Shown piece by piece: positions 23,992 through 33,142 of a DNA stretch of 64,000 nucleotides. The stretch's first letter is position 1. Each line of letters begins with the position of its first letter. The stretch is from an uncultured Bacteroidales bacterium. Lineage in GTDB: Bacteria > Bacteroidota > Bacteroidia > Bacteroidales > P3. A program made the translations under genes and the position numbers. The stretch lies in contig ONFR01000001.1 of assembly GCA_900317125.1 (NCBI GenBank), positions 186,001 through 250,000 on the forward strand, in the 5' to 3' direction. The notes beneath the pieces are model-generated. The model was not told where the DNA came from and did no database searches. It saw nothing but the letters and a program-made list of their open reading frames with translations.

Positions 23992-26010
23992 CAGCCCTCC
24001 CCTTTTGAAAGGGGCCGGGGTATGAAAAAAACCGCAGCAGTGATAGATGCATACCCCCAGCCCCTCTGAAGAAGGGAGGTCGCGGCGGCGGGTCAATGCC
24101 AACAGTGGAGACTACAACATGGTGTCCAAAAGAAGAAACAACCGCGCCAGCCCTAAATCCAATGAAAGAAACCGACCGCGCCAGCCCTAAACCCCGATGG
24201 AAGAGACCAACCGCGCCAGCCCTCCCCTTTTGAAAGGGGTCGGGGGTATGAAAAAGAGGAAGAGGAATCAGAGGAAGTAGAGGATATAGAGACATACCCC
24301 CAGCCCCTCTGAAGAGGGGAGACCGCGGTGGCGGCGTGGGAGGATTCGAAGATGTATATCGGGGAAAGATAATGAACGCGTCAGCCCTCCCCTTTTGAAA
24401 GGGGCCGGGGGTATGAAATCAAGAGGTAGAATAGAGACATACCCCCAGCCCCTCTGAAGAGGGGAGACCGCGGTGGCGACGTGGGAGTATATGGTGCTTG
24501 CCAGTGGTTATGCCATGGGTGCGTCAGCCCTCCCCTTTTGAAAGGGGCCGGGGGTATGAAAAAAGAAGTAGAGGATATAGAGACATACCCCCAGTCCCAC
24601 TGAAGAGGGGAGTTCGCGGTGGCGCCGTGGGAGTATTCGAAGATGTTTATCGGGGGAATATAATGAACGCGTCAGCCCTCCCCTTTTGAAAGGGGTCGGG
24701 GGTATGAAAAAAGAAGGAGAGGACGTAGAGACATACCCCCAGCCCCTCTAAAGAGGGGAGACCGCGGTGGCGGCGTGGGAGGATATAGTGACTTCCAGTG
24801 GGGAAAAATATGAACGCGTCAGCACTCACAACTGAAAAGTGGAGGATGCCGGTGGGTTATACATGTCGGAATCAATCATCTTTGCTCTTGGAATGGACAA
24901 TAATAATTATGAGATTACGTTTTCGATGATATGAATTACACTAAAGAAATACTCGCTTCACTGCATATACCAAATGAAGGACTTGTGTACTTTAGGGATT
25001 TTCCCCCTTATAATCCGGACCTCAATTCTTTAGCCAGGGAGTTGAGAAAGGACGGTACAAAGTCTGAAGCCATGTTGTGGAAGCTGTTGAAGAATAAACA
25101 GACGGGTTATACATTTACACGGCAAAAACCAATACTGAACTATATTGCGGACTTTTATTGCCACGAGTTGAGGGTGGTGGTAGAGGTTGACGGTAGCAGC
25201 CATCACGATCTGCAACAGATTCTTGAGGACAGAGAGCGTGACAGGCAAATGGAGGCATTGGGTCTGCGCATTGTCCGGATTTCTGACTATGAAGTGAAGC
25301 GTAATCCTACTGAAGCTGCTCAGTTTATCTTCTTTAAGTTAGGGATGGAGGTACCAGTCTTATAAGGCTGGAAAGGATTTATTTCCATTCACTTTTGTGG
25401 ACATACCCCCAGCCCCTCTGAAGAGGGGAGCTCGCGGTTGCGGCGTGGAAGTATATGGTGCTTGCCAGTGGGTATGCCATGGGTGCGTCAGCCCTCCCCT
25501 TTTGAAAGGGGCCGGGGGTATGAAGAAGAAGGTGAGGATATAGGGACATACCCCCAGCCCCTCTGAAGAGGGGAGCTCGCGGTGGCAACGTGGGAGGATA
25601 TAGTGACTTCCAATGGGGAAAAGAATGAACGCGTCAGCCCTCCCCTTTTGAAAGGGGCCGGGGGTATGAAAAAAGAAGGAGAGGAAGTAGAGACATACCC
25701 CCAGCACCTCTGAAGAGGGGAGACCGCGGCTGCGGCGTGGGAGTATATGGTTCTTGTCAGTGGGTATGCCATGGGCGCGTCAGCCCTCCCCTTTTGAAAG
25801 GGGTTGGGGGTATGAAGTCAAGAGGTAGAATAGAGACATACCCCCAGCCCCTCTGAAGAGGGGAGCTCGCGGCTGCGGCGTGGGAGTATATGGTTCTTGT
25901 CAGTGGGTATGCCATGGGCGCGTCAGCCCTCCCCTTTTGAAAGGGGTTGGGGGTATGAAATCAAGAGGTAGAATAGAGACATACCCCCAGCCCCTCTAAA
26001 GAGGGGAGTT
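23992..26010. repeat. Array of alternating inverted repeats (A/B units) around a DUF559 gene
   Basis: Arm A (CTCCCCTTTTGAAAGGGG followed by CCGGGGGTATG) and arm B (CATACCCCCAGCC followed by CCTCTGAAGAGGGGAG) are inverted copies of each other. Each arm also contains its own small palindrome. A arms start near 23993, 24217, 24382, 24523, 24671, 25488, 25634, 25781 and 25923; B arms near 24049, 24291, 24437, 24584, 24731, 25400, 25546, 25693, 25836 and 25979. A-to-B spacers are about 22-45 nt and rich in AAGAAG/GAGGTAGA; B-to-A spacers are about 60-130 nt in three sequence types. The period of most units is 139-149 bp. A degenerate A arm at about 24817-24862 precedes the DUF559 gene and an intact B arm follows it. 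Any translated frame across the array is an artefact of the repeats. Confidence 0.92.
24931..25365 (+). CDS. DUF559 domain protein (PD-(D/E)XK-like endonuclease fold)
   Basis: The 144 residues show the DUF559 pattern, related to Vsr mismatch endonucleases: ELRKDGTKSEAMLWKLLKNK, then YTFTRQKPILNYIADFYC, then VVVEVDGSSHH, then RDRQMEALGLRIVRISDYEV. Candidate catalytic residues are the aspartate of YIADF and the glutamate and aspartate of VEVDG. The gene sits between the A and B arms of one array unit, where the other units have only a short spacer. The family's activity is not well established; nicking or repair functions are suspected. Its A+T content is higher than that of neighbouring genes. 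A weak -7-like box (CATCTTTG, 24877-24884) is upstream. Confidence 0.85.
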   Translation: MNYTKEILASLHIPNEGLVYFRDFPPYNPDLNSLARELRKDGTKSEAMLWKLLKNKQTGYTFTRQKPILNYIADFYCHELRVVVEVDGSSHHDLQQILEDRERDRQMEALGLRIVRISDYEVKRNPTEAAQFIFFKLGMEVPVL

Positions 26011-26063
26011 CGCGGTGGCGGCGTGGTGCTATACGGTGATTTCCATTGGGTGGGTGGCATGGG

Positions 26064-26869
26064 CTATGGGTTGACGGGTGGGCGGCTCAGGTTGTTTAGT
26101 AGGGCGTAGGTTGGTATCAGGCTTTGGAAGGAGGTCAGGGGTTGGTGGTGGCGGCCTTCGACGGTGTCGACAAACGCTTTCAGTCCGTGGTAGAAGCCGT
26201 GCTCCACCCAGTGGGATGCGGACATCACCGGGGTGAAGCTGTGGTGACGGCACAGCACCTCCACCCCTACGTGCGGGCGGATGACCTTCTCCACGGGTAT
26301 ACCGGCAATGGCCATGTTGTTCGGGTGGAAGAGAAGTGCGTCAATAGAAGGCATCGAGTATACCCCCGCACGGGTGTGAATCGTCAGTTCCTCAATCGGT
26401 GTTGCCCATGAATAGCCTGTGGAGAGCTCCACAGTTTAATCTGCAGACTGCCGGGGCACTACGTTTCTGCAAACCCACTTGTACCACCGCTCCTGTCTTG
26501 GTCTGGCGTGCAGCAAGCTCTTGCAACTGCGTGAGGGAACGGCAAGGGGGCTTCTCGATGAACAGGGCTTTCCCGTGCTCCATCACTTGGCAAGCAAGGG
26601 AGAAGTGGGCCGCAGGGAAGGCGGAGACAAAGACCCCTGCCACGTCGGGGTCGGACAGAACCTGGGTGAGCGAAGTGGTGACCACGGTGTTTCCAGCCGT
26701 CGGGGTTTCGAGTGATACGCCGACAGGCAGAGATTGCCCGCTGTTTGTAGCGGGAATAGAGGGCATGCTGCGCGAGCGGATCACACTTCTTGGCTTGTGC
26801 CACCATTTGTTCCATGTTGTTCATGCTTGGTAAGAGTCCCTGAAGGATGGTGGGGACTGCATGGAGCAT
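26064..26869 (-). pseudogene. Decayed Gfo/Idh/MocA-type oxidoreductase
   Basis: Two minus-strand frames together cover parts of one protein. One (26392-26784) has SDPDVAGVFVSAFPAAHFSLAC, HGKALFIEKPPCRSL and VVQVGLQKR, the middle of a Gfo/Idh/MocA NAD-binding domain including its EKP motif; the other (26064-26432) has a matching C-terminal part (SHWVEHGFYHGLKAFVDTVEG). They are out of frame with each other, and the nucleotide-binding N-terminus is missing. The upstream end (26700-26830) in a third frame reads KKCDPLAQHALYSRYK, which resembles the start of an ECF sigma factor, so the 5' part may come from another gene. No intact product is expected. Confidence 0.6.
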
Positions 26870-26907
26870 TCTTTTTTATGGATGGGTGGCGCAGCGTGCG
26901 GGGATGA

Positions 26908-27123
26908 CTACTGTTCCCTTGGGTTCAGGCGGTTGTCCTCCGGAGCGGCAATCCATACGATGAGGTAGGCCCATAGGCCGAAGCTGCCGCAGAGGAAGGC
27001 GAAGAGGAAGATGATGCGGACGACGGTGGGGTCGACGTTGAGGTATTCAGCTATACCGCCGCATACGCCGGCAATCTTGCGGTCGGTGGTGCTGCGTGTC
27101 AGTTTGCGGAAATTGTTGTCCAT
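26908..27123 (-). CDS. PspC domain protein
   Basis: The 71 residues form a stand-alone PspC domain: RKIAGVCGGIAEYLNVDPTVVRI followed by a membrane helix (FLFAFLCGSFGLWAYLIVWIAAP). PspC proteins sit in the inner membrane and in enterobacteria take part in the phage-shock response; short single-domain versions are common in Bacteroidota with no fixed partner. No pspA-like gene is nearby. Confidence 0.9.
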   Translation of the reverse strand: MDNNFRKLTRSTTDRKIAGVCGGIAEYLNVDPTVVRIIFLFAFLCGSFGLWAYLIVWIAAPEDNRLNPREQ

Positions 27124-27143
27124 AGTGTCTTGTTTATTATTGG

Positions 27144-27183
27144 AATGCGTCCGTATGTCGGTATTAGGGCATACGGACGCATT
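27144..27183 (-). terminator. Terminator after the M3 peptidase gene
   Basis: AATGCGTCCGTATG (27144-27157) pairs perfectly with CATACGGACGCATT (27170-27183). It lies 20 nt after the peptidase stop on the minus strand. Confidence 0.7.
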
Positions 27184-27203
27184 GGGGTTTAAAAGAGATC
27201 GGT

Positions 27204-29318
27204 TTAGATAAGGCCGCGATCTTTCAGCAGGGGCGTCACACTGGGCTGCTGGCCGCGGAAAGCGATGTACATCTGCATGGGTTCGACAGTGTTGCCGCTT
27301 TCGAGGATGTGGCGGAACTTCTTGGCGAGTTCGGGGTTATAGAGGTCGCCGCTCTCGACGAAGGCTGCGAAGGCATCGTGGTCGAGGATGGCGGTCCAGG
27401 TGTAGCTATAGTATCCGGCATCGTAGCCAGTAGTGAAGATGTGCTGGAAGTAGGGGCTTTTGTAGCGGCTGATGATTTGCGGGATAAGTCCGATGCTGTT
27501 GAGGTAGTCAGCTTCGAAGGTGTTGGGGTCGATGTGCTGCGGAGTGGTGATGCTGTGGTAGGCCATGTCGAGCAGCGAGGCGGCGAGGAGTTCGGTGTTG
27601 ATGAAGCCTTGGCCGTAGGTTTGGGCAGCGGCTATCTTGGCAATGAGCTCGTCGGGAATGGGCTCACCAGTCTGGTAATGCTTGGCATAGGTTTTCATAA
27701 CCTGCGGGTTGCGGCACCAGTTTTCCATAATCTGTGAGGGCAGCTCGACAAAGTCGCGCGGGACGTTAGTGCCGGCCAGCGAGGGATAGTGGCACTTGCT
27801 GAGGAGCCCGTGGAGGGCGTGGCCGAACTCGTGGAAGAGGGTCTCGCTCTCGTCGAAGGTGAGCAGGGAGGGCTTGTCAGCGGTGGGTTTGGTGAAGTTG
27901 CAGACCACTTGGATGATGGGGATGACGTTGTTGCCGTCGCGGTCCACTTTCTGTCCGCGGAATTCAGTCATCCAAGCACCGCTGCGTTTGCTGGCACGGG
28001 GGTGGAAGTCCATATAGAGTATGCCGATGACCTTGTCACCGTCGAGGACTTCGTAGGCGTGGGCCTCTTTGTTGTAGGTGGGGAGGGTGTTGTTCTCGCG
28101 GAAGGTGATGCCGTAGAGTTTACCAGCAGTGGCGAAGGCTCCTTCGCGGACGTTGTCGAGGGAGAAGTAGGGGCGCACGACATCGTCGTCGAGGTCATAT
28201 TTCTCTTTGCGGAGTTTCTCGCTGTAGTAGCGCCAGTCCCAAGGTTGCAGGGTTTCTGTCTTTGCCTGTCCGGCGGCGGCCATGTCTTTGCTGAACATTT
28301 TCTGGTATTCGGCGCATTCCTGCTTGGCTTTGGCCAGGGCGGGAGTCCAGATCTGCATGAGGCAGGCGTTCACGGCTTGGGGAGTCTTGGCCAGGCAGTC
28401 TTCCAGCACGTAGTCGGCATGGGTTTTGTAGCCAAGGATGTTGGCACGCTCAAGACGGAGGTTGGTGAGGGTGTCGATGATTTTGGTGTTGTCAAATTCG
28501 CCGCCGTTGCAGCGGGAGGCGTAGGCTTCCCACATCTGGTGGCGGAGTTCGCGGTCGGCACAGTTCTGCATGAAGGGTTCCCAACTGGGCATGTTAAGTT
28601 TGAAGACGAGTTTGCCTTTGGTGGCGGGGTCGGCATCGGCGGCCTCTTTTGCGGCGGCAATCTGGTCAGCGGTGATGCCTGCCGGAGCGGTGTCGAGGAC
28701 GAGCTGGTAGGCGTTGGTGGCTTTCAGTACGTTCTGGGCGAAGCGGAGGGTGAGCGAGGCTATCTGCTCGTTGAGCTGGCGGAAACGGGCCTGCTTCTCG
28801 GCGGGGACGTTGGCGCCGCTACGCACGAACCCTTTGTATGTCTCCTCCAGCAGTCGCATCTGCTCGGGGTTGAGGTTGAGGCTCTCGCGCTGGTCGTAGA
28901 CGGCCTTGATGCGCTGGAAGAGTTTGGCGTTGAGGGCGATGTTGTCGCCGTGGGCCGACAGCTTGGGGGTAACCTCTTCGGCTATGGCCTCCATCTCGTC
29001 GCTGTTTTCGCATTCGCTAAGGTTGAAAAAGACGCCGGAGACTTTGTTGAGCAGTTCGCCGCTGTACTCGTAGGCCTCGATGGTGTTCTCGAAGGTGGGT
29101 GCTTCGGGGTTGTTGACGATGGCGTCGATTTCGGCTGTCTGCTGCTTCATGCCTTCCTCGAAGGCGGGCATGTAGTGCTCGGTCTTGATTTTCCCAAAAT
29201 CGGGAATTTCATAGGGTGTGCCCCATTCTGTGAAGAAAGGATTGTCCATACTTTTTTTGCATCCTGTTGTCAGCAGGGTGGCAGCTGCAAACCCTGCAAT
29301 GAATAATGTTTTTTTCAT
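27204..29318 (-). CDS. dcp: M3 family metallopeptidase, dipeptidyl carboxypeptidase (Dcp-like) lipoprotein
   Basis: The 704 residues begin with a lipoprotein signal (FIAGFAAATLLTTGCKK), so the enzyme acts outside the cytoplasm. The zinc-binding motif is FHEFGHALHGLLS with the first histidine at residue 496, and the third ligand lies in the following helix. The rest fits Dcp (FYDP-type C-terminal segment: YYSYTWTAILDHDAF, GNTVEPMQMYIAFRGQQPS). The start at ATG 29318 places the signal correctly; a longer reading from 29345 adds nine residues upstream. It follows the thioredoxin-like gene by 30 nt. Confidence 0.93.
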   Translation of the reverse strand: MKKTLFIAGFAAATLLTTGCKKSMDNPFFTEWGTPYEIPDFGKIKTEHYMPAFEEGMKQQTAEIDAIVNNPEAPTFENTIEAYEYSGELLNKVSGVFFNLSECENSDEMEAIAEEVTPKLSAHGDNIALNAKLFQRIKAVYDQRESLNLNPEQMRLLEETYKGFVRSGANVPAEKQARFRQLNEQIASLTLRFAQNVLKATNAYQLVLDTAPAGITADQIAAAKEAADADPATKGKLVFKLNMPSWEPFMQNCADRELRHQMWEAYASRCNGGEFDNTKIIDTLTNLRLERANILGYKTHADYVLEDCLAKTPQAVNACLMQIWTPALAKAKQECAEYQKMFSKDMAAAGQAKTETLQPWDWRYYSEKLRKEKYDLDDDVVRPYFSLDNVREGAFATAGKLYGITFRENNTLPTYNKEAHAYEVLDGDKVIGILYMDFHPRASKRSGAWMTEFRGQKVDRDGNNVIPIIQVVCNFTKPTADKPSLLTFDESETLFHEFGHALHGLLSKCHYPSLAGTNVPRDFVELPSQIMENWCRNPQVMKTYAKHYQTGEPIPDELIAKIAAAQTYGQGFINTELLAASLLDMAYHSITTPQHIDPNTFEADYLNSIGLIPQIISRYKSPYFQHIFTTGYDAGYYSYTWTAILDHDAFAAFVESGDLYNPELAKKFRHILESGNTVEPMQMYIAFRGQQPSVTPLLKDRGLI

Positions 29319-29348
29319 GATATGTAACGTTTTTTCGATTATCACTTT

Positions 29349-30812
29349 TTATTTCTCCTGCGGTTGGCTGCCTCGGGCAGATTGGCCGCAGATGGCTTTG
29401 ATGACATTCTCGATGGTGCCTTCGCCCAGTTTCTTGGCCTGGATGATGTTGTTCTCGTCAATCAGGTAGATCTGCGGAGTGGTGACGATGTCGTACACAT
29501 CGTGCCAGTCCACGTTAGCCTCGCCGCCGTCGAGACTCAGCCAGGCGGGGCTGTTCATGCCGTGTTCGACCATGAATTTCTTCCACTCGAGACGGGTCTT
29601 GGCGTCGGGGTCGCTCATGATGGTGAAGGCTCCGATGTCATACTCCATGGTGTACTTCTCGAAGACTTTGTACACCGCGGGGATGATGTGCTTGCAGTGG
29701 CCGCAGTTGGGCGACCAGAAGACGAGCAGTTTCCATTTGTGGGGGAAGGCATGCAGCGAATGGGGGATGTGCAGTGTGTCGAAGAGTATCAGCTCTGGTG
29801 CCTCGCGGCCGACCAGTAGCCGTTCCCATTTGTTGGCACGCGCCACTTCCTTGTCGATGGAACTGGGCGACGACCAGAAGTTGTCGCCGGAGGCATAGTA
29901 CTTCTTTACCAGATGCACATACACCTCATCGTAAATCATCACGTTGCTCTGCAGGTATTTCTGTGTGAGGGTCATGACAAGGTATTGGAACACGTCGGGT
30001 GCTTTCTTGGCGCGCTCAAGCATCGGATCCATGTACTGGATAATCACCTGCGGAGGGGTGAAATTAAGCACGTTGTCGTAGAAATTCATCACATTGTCGT
30101 AGAAGATGGCTTTCGGGGTACGGATAATGGCGTTCTCCTCCAACGGTATATTGTCGAAGTAATGCTCGAGGTAGTACTGCCGACGCTGGTCCATGGTGAG
30201 CGTGTCGCCCCGCTCGTTCACTATTGGCGGAACCACCTCTTTGTCCGCCATCATCATTTTGGAGAGGAACATGTCGGGATACTGCTGGATTAACGCCAAC
30301 TTCACGCTGTCCAATTCCAGCAGCTTCTTGTAGCGATAGCGCACAAAGGCTGCCGAATCCAACTTGGCCTCATGCTCCATCAGGTCGGCAGTCACCTGTG
30401 CGTCGAGGCGGTTGAAGCGGAAGAGGAAGTCGTTCTGGGGACTGCCTTTCACTTTTATATTCTGTGTCCAGTCGCGCTGGTCGGTCTCGAAGGTGAAGAA
30501 GGGCTTCTCGTGGTACACCACAAATTCCACATAATTGCCCCGGGGATTGGCGAAGAAATAGAGTCCCTCGGGCAGGGTGTCCTTGCCGCTGAAGACAAAG
30601 CGCCCCTTCCGGTCGCGGTAGGCGGTGTCCACCACTTGGTTGCCCTTGGCAAAATAGTTGCCCAGGTACATCATGGTGTCCGCACCATAATTGATGGTGA
30701 GGGTAATCTCGTAGCCGAGTTTTTTCTTTCGGGCCTGGGCGGGGAAGGCCACCACGGCGGCCAGCAATAGCAGCAATGCTGCCTTGGCATATCGTTTCAT
30801 CATACCCCACAT
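29349..30812 (-). CDS. Thioredoxin-like exported protein (DUF5106/TlpA type)
   Basis: The 487 residues have a signal peptide (AALLLLLAAVVAFPAQA), a beta-rich N-terminal domain (residues about 30-130, DUF4369-like), a helical middle, and a C-terminal thioredoxin fold with the redox motif CGHC (LLVFWSPNCGHCKHIIPAVY) and cis-proline TTPQIYLID. It probably acts in periplasmic thiol-disulfide exchange. The exact start is uncertain among 30812, 30803 and 30800; all keep the signal peptide. It is probably cotranscribed with the downstream Dcp-like peptidase. Confidence 0.87.
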   Translation of the reverse strand: MWGMMKRYAKAALLLLLAAVVAFPAQARKKKLGYEITLTINYGADTMMYLGNYFAKGNQVVDTAYRDRKGRFVFSGKDTLPEGLYFFANPRGNYVEFVVYHEKPFFTFETDQRDWTQNIKVKGSPQNDFLFRFNRLDAQVTADLMEHEAKLDSAAFVRYRYKKLLELDSVKLALIQQYPDMFLSKMMMADKEVVPPIVNERGDTLTMDQRRQYYLEHYFDNIPLEENAIIRTPKAIFYDNVMNFYDNVLNFTPPQVIIQYMDPMLERAKKAPDVFQYLVMTLTQKYLQSNVMIYDEVYVHLVKKYYASGDNFWSSPSSIDKEVARANKWERLLVGREAPELILFDTLHIPHSLHAFPHKWKLLVFWSPNCGHCKHIIPAVYKVFEKYTMEYDIGAFTIMSDPDAKTRLEWKKFMVEHGMNSPAWLSLDGGEANVDWHDVYDIVTTPQIYLIDENNIIQAKKLGEGTIENVIKAICGQSARGSQPQEK

Positions 30813-30931
30813 AACGCACCCCTTACGGAATTATTGTATGCCGAAAGAAAAAGGTGTCCAATAATGGAGGGGGGCAAAAGGAAGAGGGGGTCTCCAAAGG
30901 CCCCCTCCTCAATGGACATGAAACGGCGTGG

Positions 30932-31465
30932 TTAATTCATCAGCCGGCTTTCGCCCCAGGTGTACTGGGGATAGGCTTTCTTGAGGTCGGCGGCCGACCC
31001 GCTGACATTGCTGCCTCCGCTGGTTGCGAAGACGCAGAGGGTCTTGCCGCTCAGGTCGTGGGCCTCGATGAAGGTGTTGATGATGGTGGGGGCTGTGTAC
31101 CACCAAACGGGGAAACCTATCCACACGGTGTCGTAGTCAGCGATGTTGGGACAGGTGGATTTGATGGCAGGACGCGAGGTCTTGTCTTTCATCTCCAAAG
31201 TGGAACGCGATTGCTTGTTTGTCCAGTCGAGGTCGGCCGAGGTATAAGGCACCTCTGGTGCAATCTCGAAGAGGTCGGCGTTCTTCTCTTTGGCCAGACG
31301 TTCGGCGGCGGAACGGGTGGTGCCAGTGGCCGAGAAGTAGGCTACAAGTGTCTTTTTCATGTTCTTTCCGTTGTTTTGAGGGTTGTTGTTCTTGTTGTTT
31401 TGTGCACAGGCCGTCATTCCTATCATCAATGCTACGGCACAGAGAATTGCGGTGATGTGTTTCAT
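30932..31465 (-). CDS. Flavodoxin with a lipoprotein-type signal
   Basis: The 177 residues comprise a signal with lipobox-like MIGMTACAQ, an Asn-rich linker, then a complete flavodoxin fold: YFSATGTTRSAAERLA (FMN phosphate loop), IGFPVWWYTAPTIINTFIE and FATSGGSNVSGSAADLKK. Flavodoxins are normally cytosolic; export is unusual and implies a periplasmic electron carrier. An internal ATG (MKKTLVAYFSATG, residue 36) would give a cytosolic form. The ATG overlaps the DUF362 stop by 4 nt (ATGA), so the two are translationally coupled. Confidence 0.88.
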   Translation of the reverse strand: MKHITAILCAVALMIGMTACAQNNKNNNPQNNGKNMKKTLVAYFSATGTTRSAAERLAKEKNADLFEIAPEVPYTSADLDWTNKQSRSTLEMKDKTSRPAIKSTCPNIADYDTVWIGFPVWWYTAPTIINTFIEAHDLSGKTLCVFATSGGSNVSGSAADLKKAYPQYTWGESRLMN

Positions 31466-32559
31466 GGCTTATTATTTTTAAATGGTTTGAGTCCTTTCAC
31501 GGCATCGGCGGGAGTGATGCGCTTGCCGCCATTGTCCAAATCGATGAGGATATAGACATCGTGTCCCATTCCCAGCTCTTTCATGTAGCTGAGCTGGCGG
31601 AGACCGTGACGGCTCTCTATCCGTTTCACCATGTCGTGGTGTTCGGCTTCGGTCATGGCGTAGATGATGTCCACACAGGCCTGGTCGATGGCCAGCAGGT
31701 CGGTGGAGGAGAGGATGCCCACATTAGGGGTCACCACGGGTGCTGCCGAGGTGCCTTCGCAGTCGCACGACACCGACATGTTGCGCATCACGTTGACATA
31801 GGTGACATGTTTGCCGAAGTAGTCGATGGTGGCCTTGGTGCTTTCGGTCATGCGCTCCATGAATTCCTCTGCGCGGATGTCCCACTTGTTGAGCTGGCCG
31901 GGGGTGGTGTGTATCCAGGCCTTGCCCACACGGCCGTCGGCGCAGCCGATGCCGATATTCTTGTTGCTGCCGCCAAAACCGCCCTGGGTATGCCCCTTGA
32001 AGTGAGTGAGGACCACCAGGCTGTTGTAGTTCTTGATATGGCTGCCCATGCTCATACGGGTGAACCATTTGCCCCCAGCCACGGGCAGTGTGACGGTGTC
32101 TTCCTCGTCGAGGATGTCGACAGGTGCGAAGGTCCATCCGTTTACTTTCAACGTCTCGCGGTGCTTAGGGGTGGTGTAGCGGTCGCCCTTGTAGTAGGTG
32201 TTGGTCTCAATGATGTTGGCACCTTTTAGGTCTTTGGCCATCAGTGCTTTCACCCATTCGCTCGGGATGATGTTGGGGCCGTTTTTCTCGCCGGTGTGCA
32301 ATTTCACGGCCACCTTGCCTGTGATGTTGCCGTTCACCTGCTCGTATGCCATGATAAGGCCGTCCGCCGTGAGGTTGCGGGTGAAATAGACCACGGCTGT
32401 GTCGCCGGTGCGCTCACTCATGGGCACATATTTGTTGCCGCCAGTGCCGGGAGTGGGTTTCTGATTGGTGCCGGCGGTTCCTGTCTGCAGGTTCTTACCG
32501 CCACAAGCGACGAGAACTGCACATAGTGCCGTTGCAATGAATAAGTTGTGATATTTCAT
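31462..32559 (-). CDS. DUF362 domain lipoprotein
   Basis: The 365 residues begin with a lipoprotein signal (ATALCAVLVACGGK), a Gly/Thr linker and then a DUF362 domain (VVYFTRNL, KVAVKLHTGEKNG, LVVLTHFKGHTQGGFGGSNKNIGIGCADG, DLLAIDQACVDIIY). DUF362 proteins are sometimes linked to iron-sulfur electron transfer; a CDCEG pair is visible but no ferredoxin motif. A near-consensus -7 (TATCTTCG, minus strand, 32580-32587) suggests its own promoter. The pairing with an exported flavodoxin points to periplasmic redox chemistry. Confidence 0.85.
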   Translation of the reverse strand: MKYHNLFIATALCAVLVACGGKNLQTGTAGTNQKPTPGTGGNKYVPMSERTGDTAVVYFTRNLTADGLIMAYEQVNGNITGKVAVKLHTGEKNGPNIIPSEWVKALMAKDLKGANIIETNTYYKGDRYTTPKHRETLKVNGWTFAPVDILDEEDTVTLPVAGGKWFTRMSMGSHIKNYNSLVVLTHFKGHTQGGFGGSNKNIGIGCADGRVGKAWIHTTPGQLNKWDIRAEEFMERMTESTKATIDYFGKHVTYVNVMRNMSVSCDCEGTSAAPVVTPNVGILSSTDLLAIDQACVDIIYAMTEAEHHDMVKRIESRHGLRQLSYMKELGMGHDVYILIDLDNGGKRITPADAVKGLKPFKNNKP

Positions 32560-32594
32560 GGTTTGATGTTTTGAAGTGCGAAGATACTGTTTTT

Positions 32595-33134
32595 TTAATT
32601 TGAAATGGGTCGGATGTTGCGTGCCGGGCTGCCCGCCACAACCATATTGTCTGGCACATCCTTGGTTACCACGCTGCCTGCCGCCACGATGGCGTTCTCG
32701 CCGATGGTCACGCCCGCCAGCACTTTCACATCGGCTCCCAGCCAGGCGTTGCGCCGGATGACGATGGGTTTGGTCAGCAGCGAATGTCGCCGCTCAGGGG
32801 CTTCAGGGTGGTATTCGGTGGCAAGCACGCAGTGGGGTCCGATAAAGACACCATCTTCTATGGTGATGCCCCCGAGGGCAAGGAATGTGCACCCGAAGTT
32901 GACGAAACAGTCGTTGCCGAAGCGGGTGCTGCGACCATAATTGATGTGGAATGGGGTGAAGACGCGCACCGTGTCGGGGACGTCGCTCCCCGTGATGGCG
33001 CTTAGGTACTCGCGCACTTCTGCCTCGTCGTGCCAGCCGGTGTTCATTTCCGCTGCCAGTTTCATGGTGCGTTGTACGTCGGCATACAACTCGTCGCTGC
33101 CTACATAGTCTTGTCCAGTGGGTTTGTTGTCCAT
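32595..33134 (-). CDS. Sugar O-acetyltransferase (maltose/galactoside acetyltransferase type)
   Basis: The 179 residues consist of an N-terminal helical part followed by left-handed beta-helix hexapeptide repeats (GGITIEDGVFIGPHCVLAT, WLGADVKVLAGVTIGENAIVAAGSVVTKDVP) and the closing VVAGSPARNIR. The family transfers acetyl from acetyl-CoA to sugars; the real substrate is unknown. It is cytosolic, unlike its neighbours, and starts 8 nt after the stop of the cyclophilin-like gene. Confidence 0.88.
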   Translation of the reverse strand: MDNKPTGQDYVGSDELYADVQRTMKLAAEMNTGWHDEAEVREYLSAITGSDVPDTVRVFTPFHINYGRSTRFGNDCFVNFGCTFLALGGITIEDGVFIGPHCVLATEYHPEAPERRHSLLTKPIVIRRNAWLGADVKVLAGVTIGENAIVAAGSVVTKDVPDNMVVAGSPARNIRPISN

Positions 33135-33142
33135 AATGATGT

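Noticed and set aside
23936..25772. Several frames of 60-119 residues across the repeat array
   Set aside because: Their peptides are repeated translations of arms A and B (FHTPDPFQKGRA type) and change frame with the repeats.
23992..26010. CRISPR array
   Set aside because: The repeated arms alternate in orientation and the spacers between them are themselves repeated families rather than unique sequences; no cas genes are nearby.
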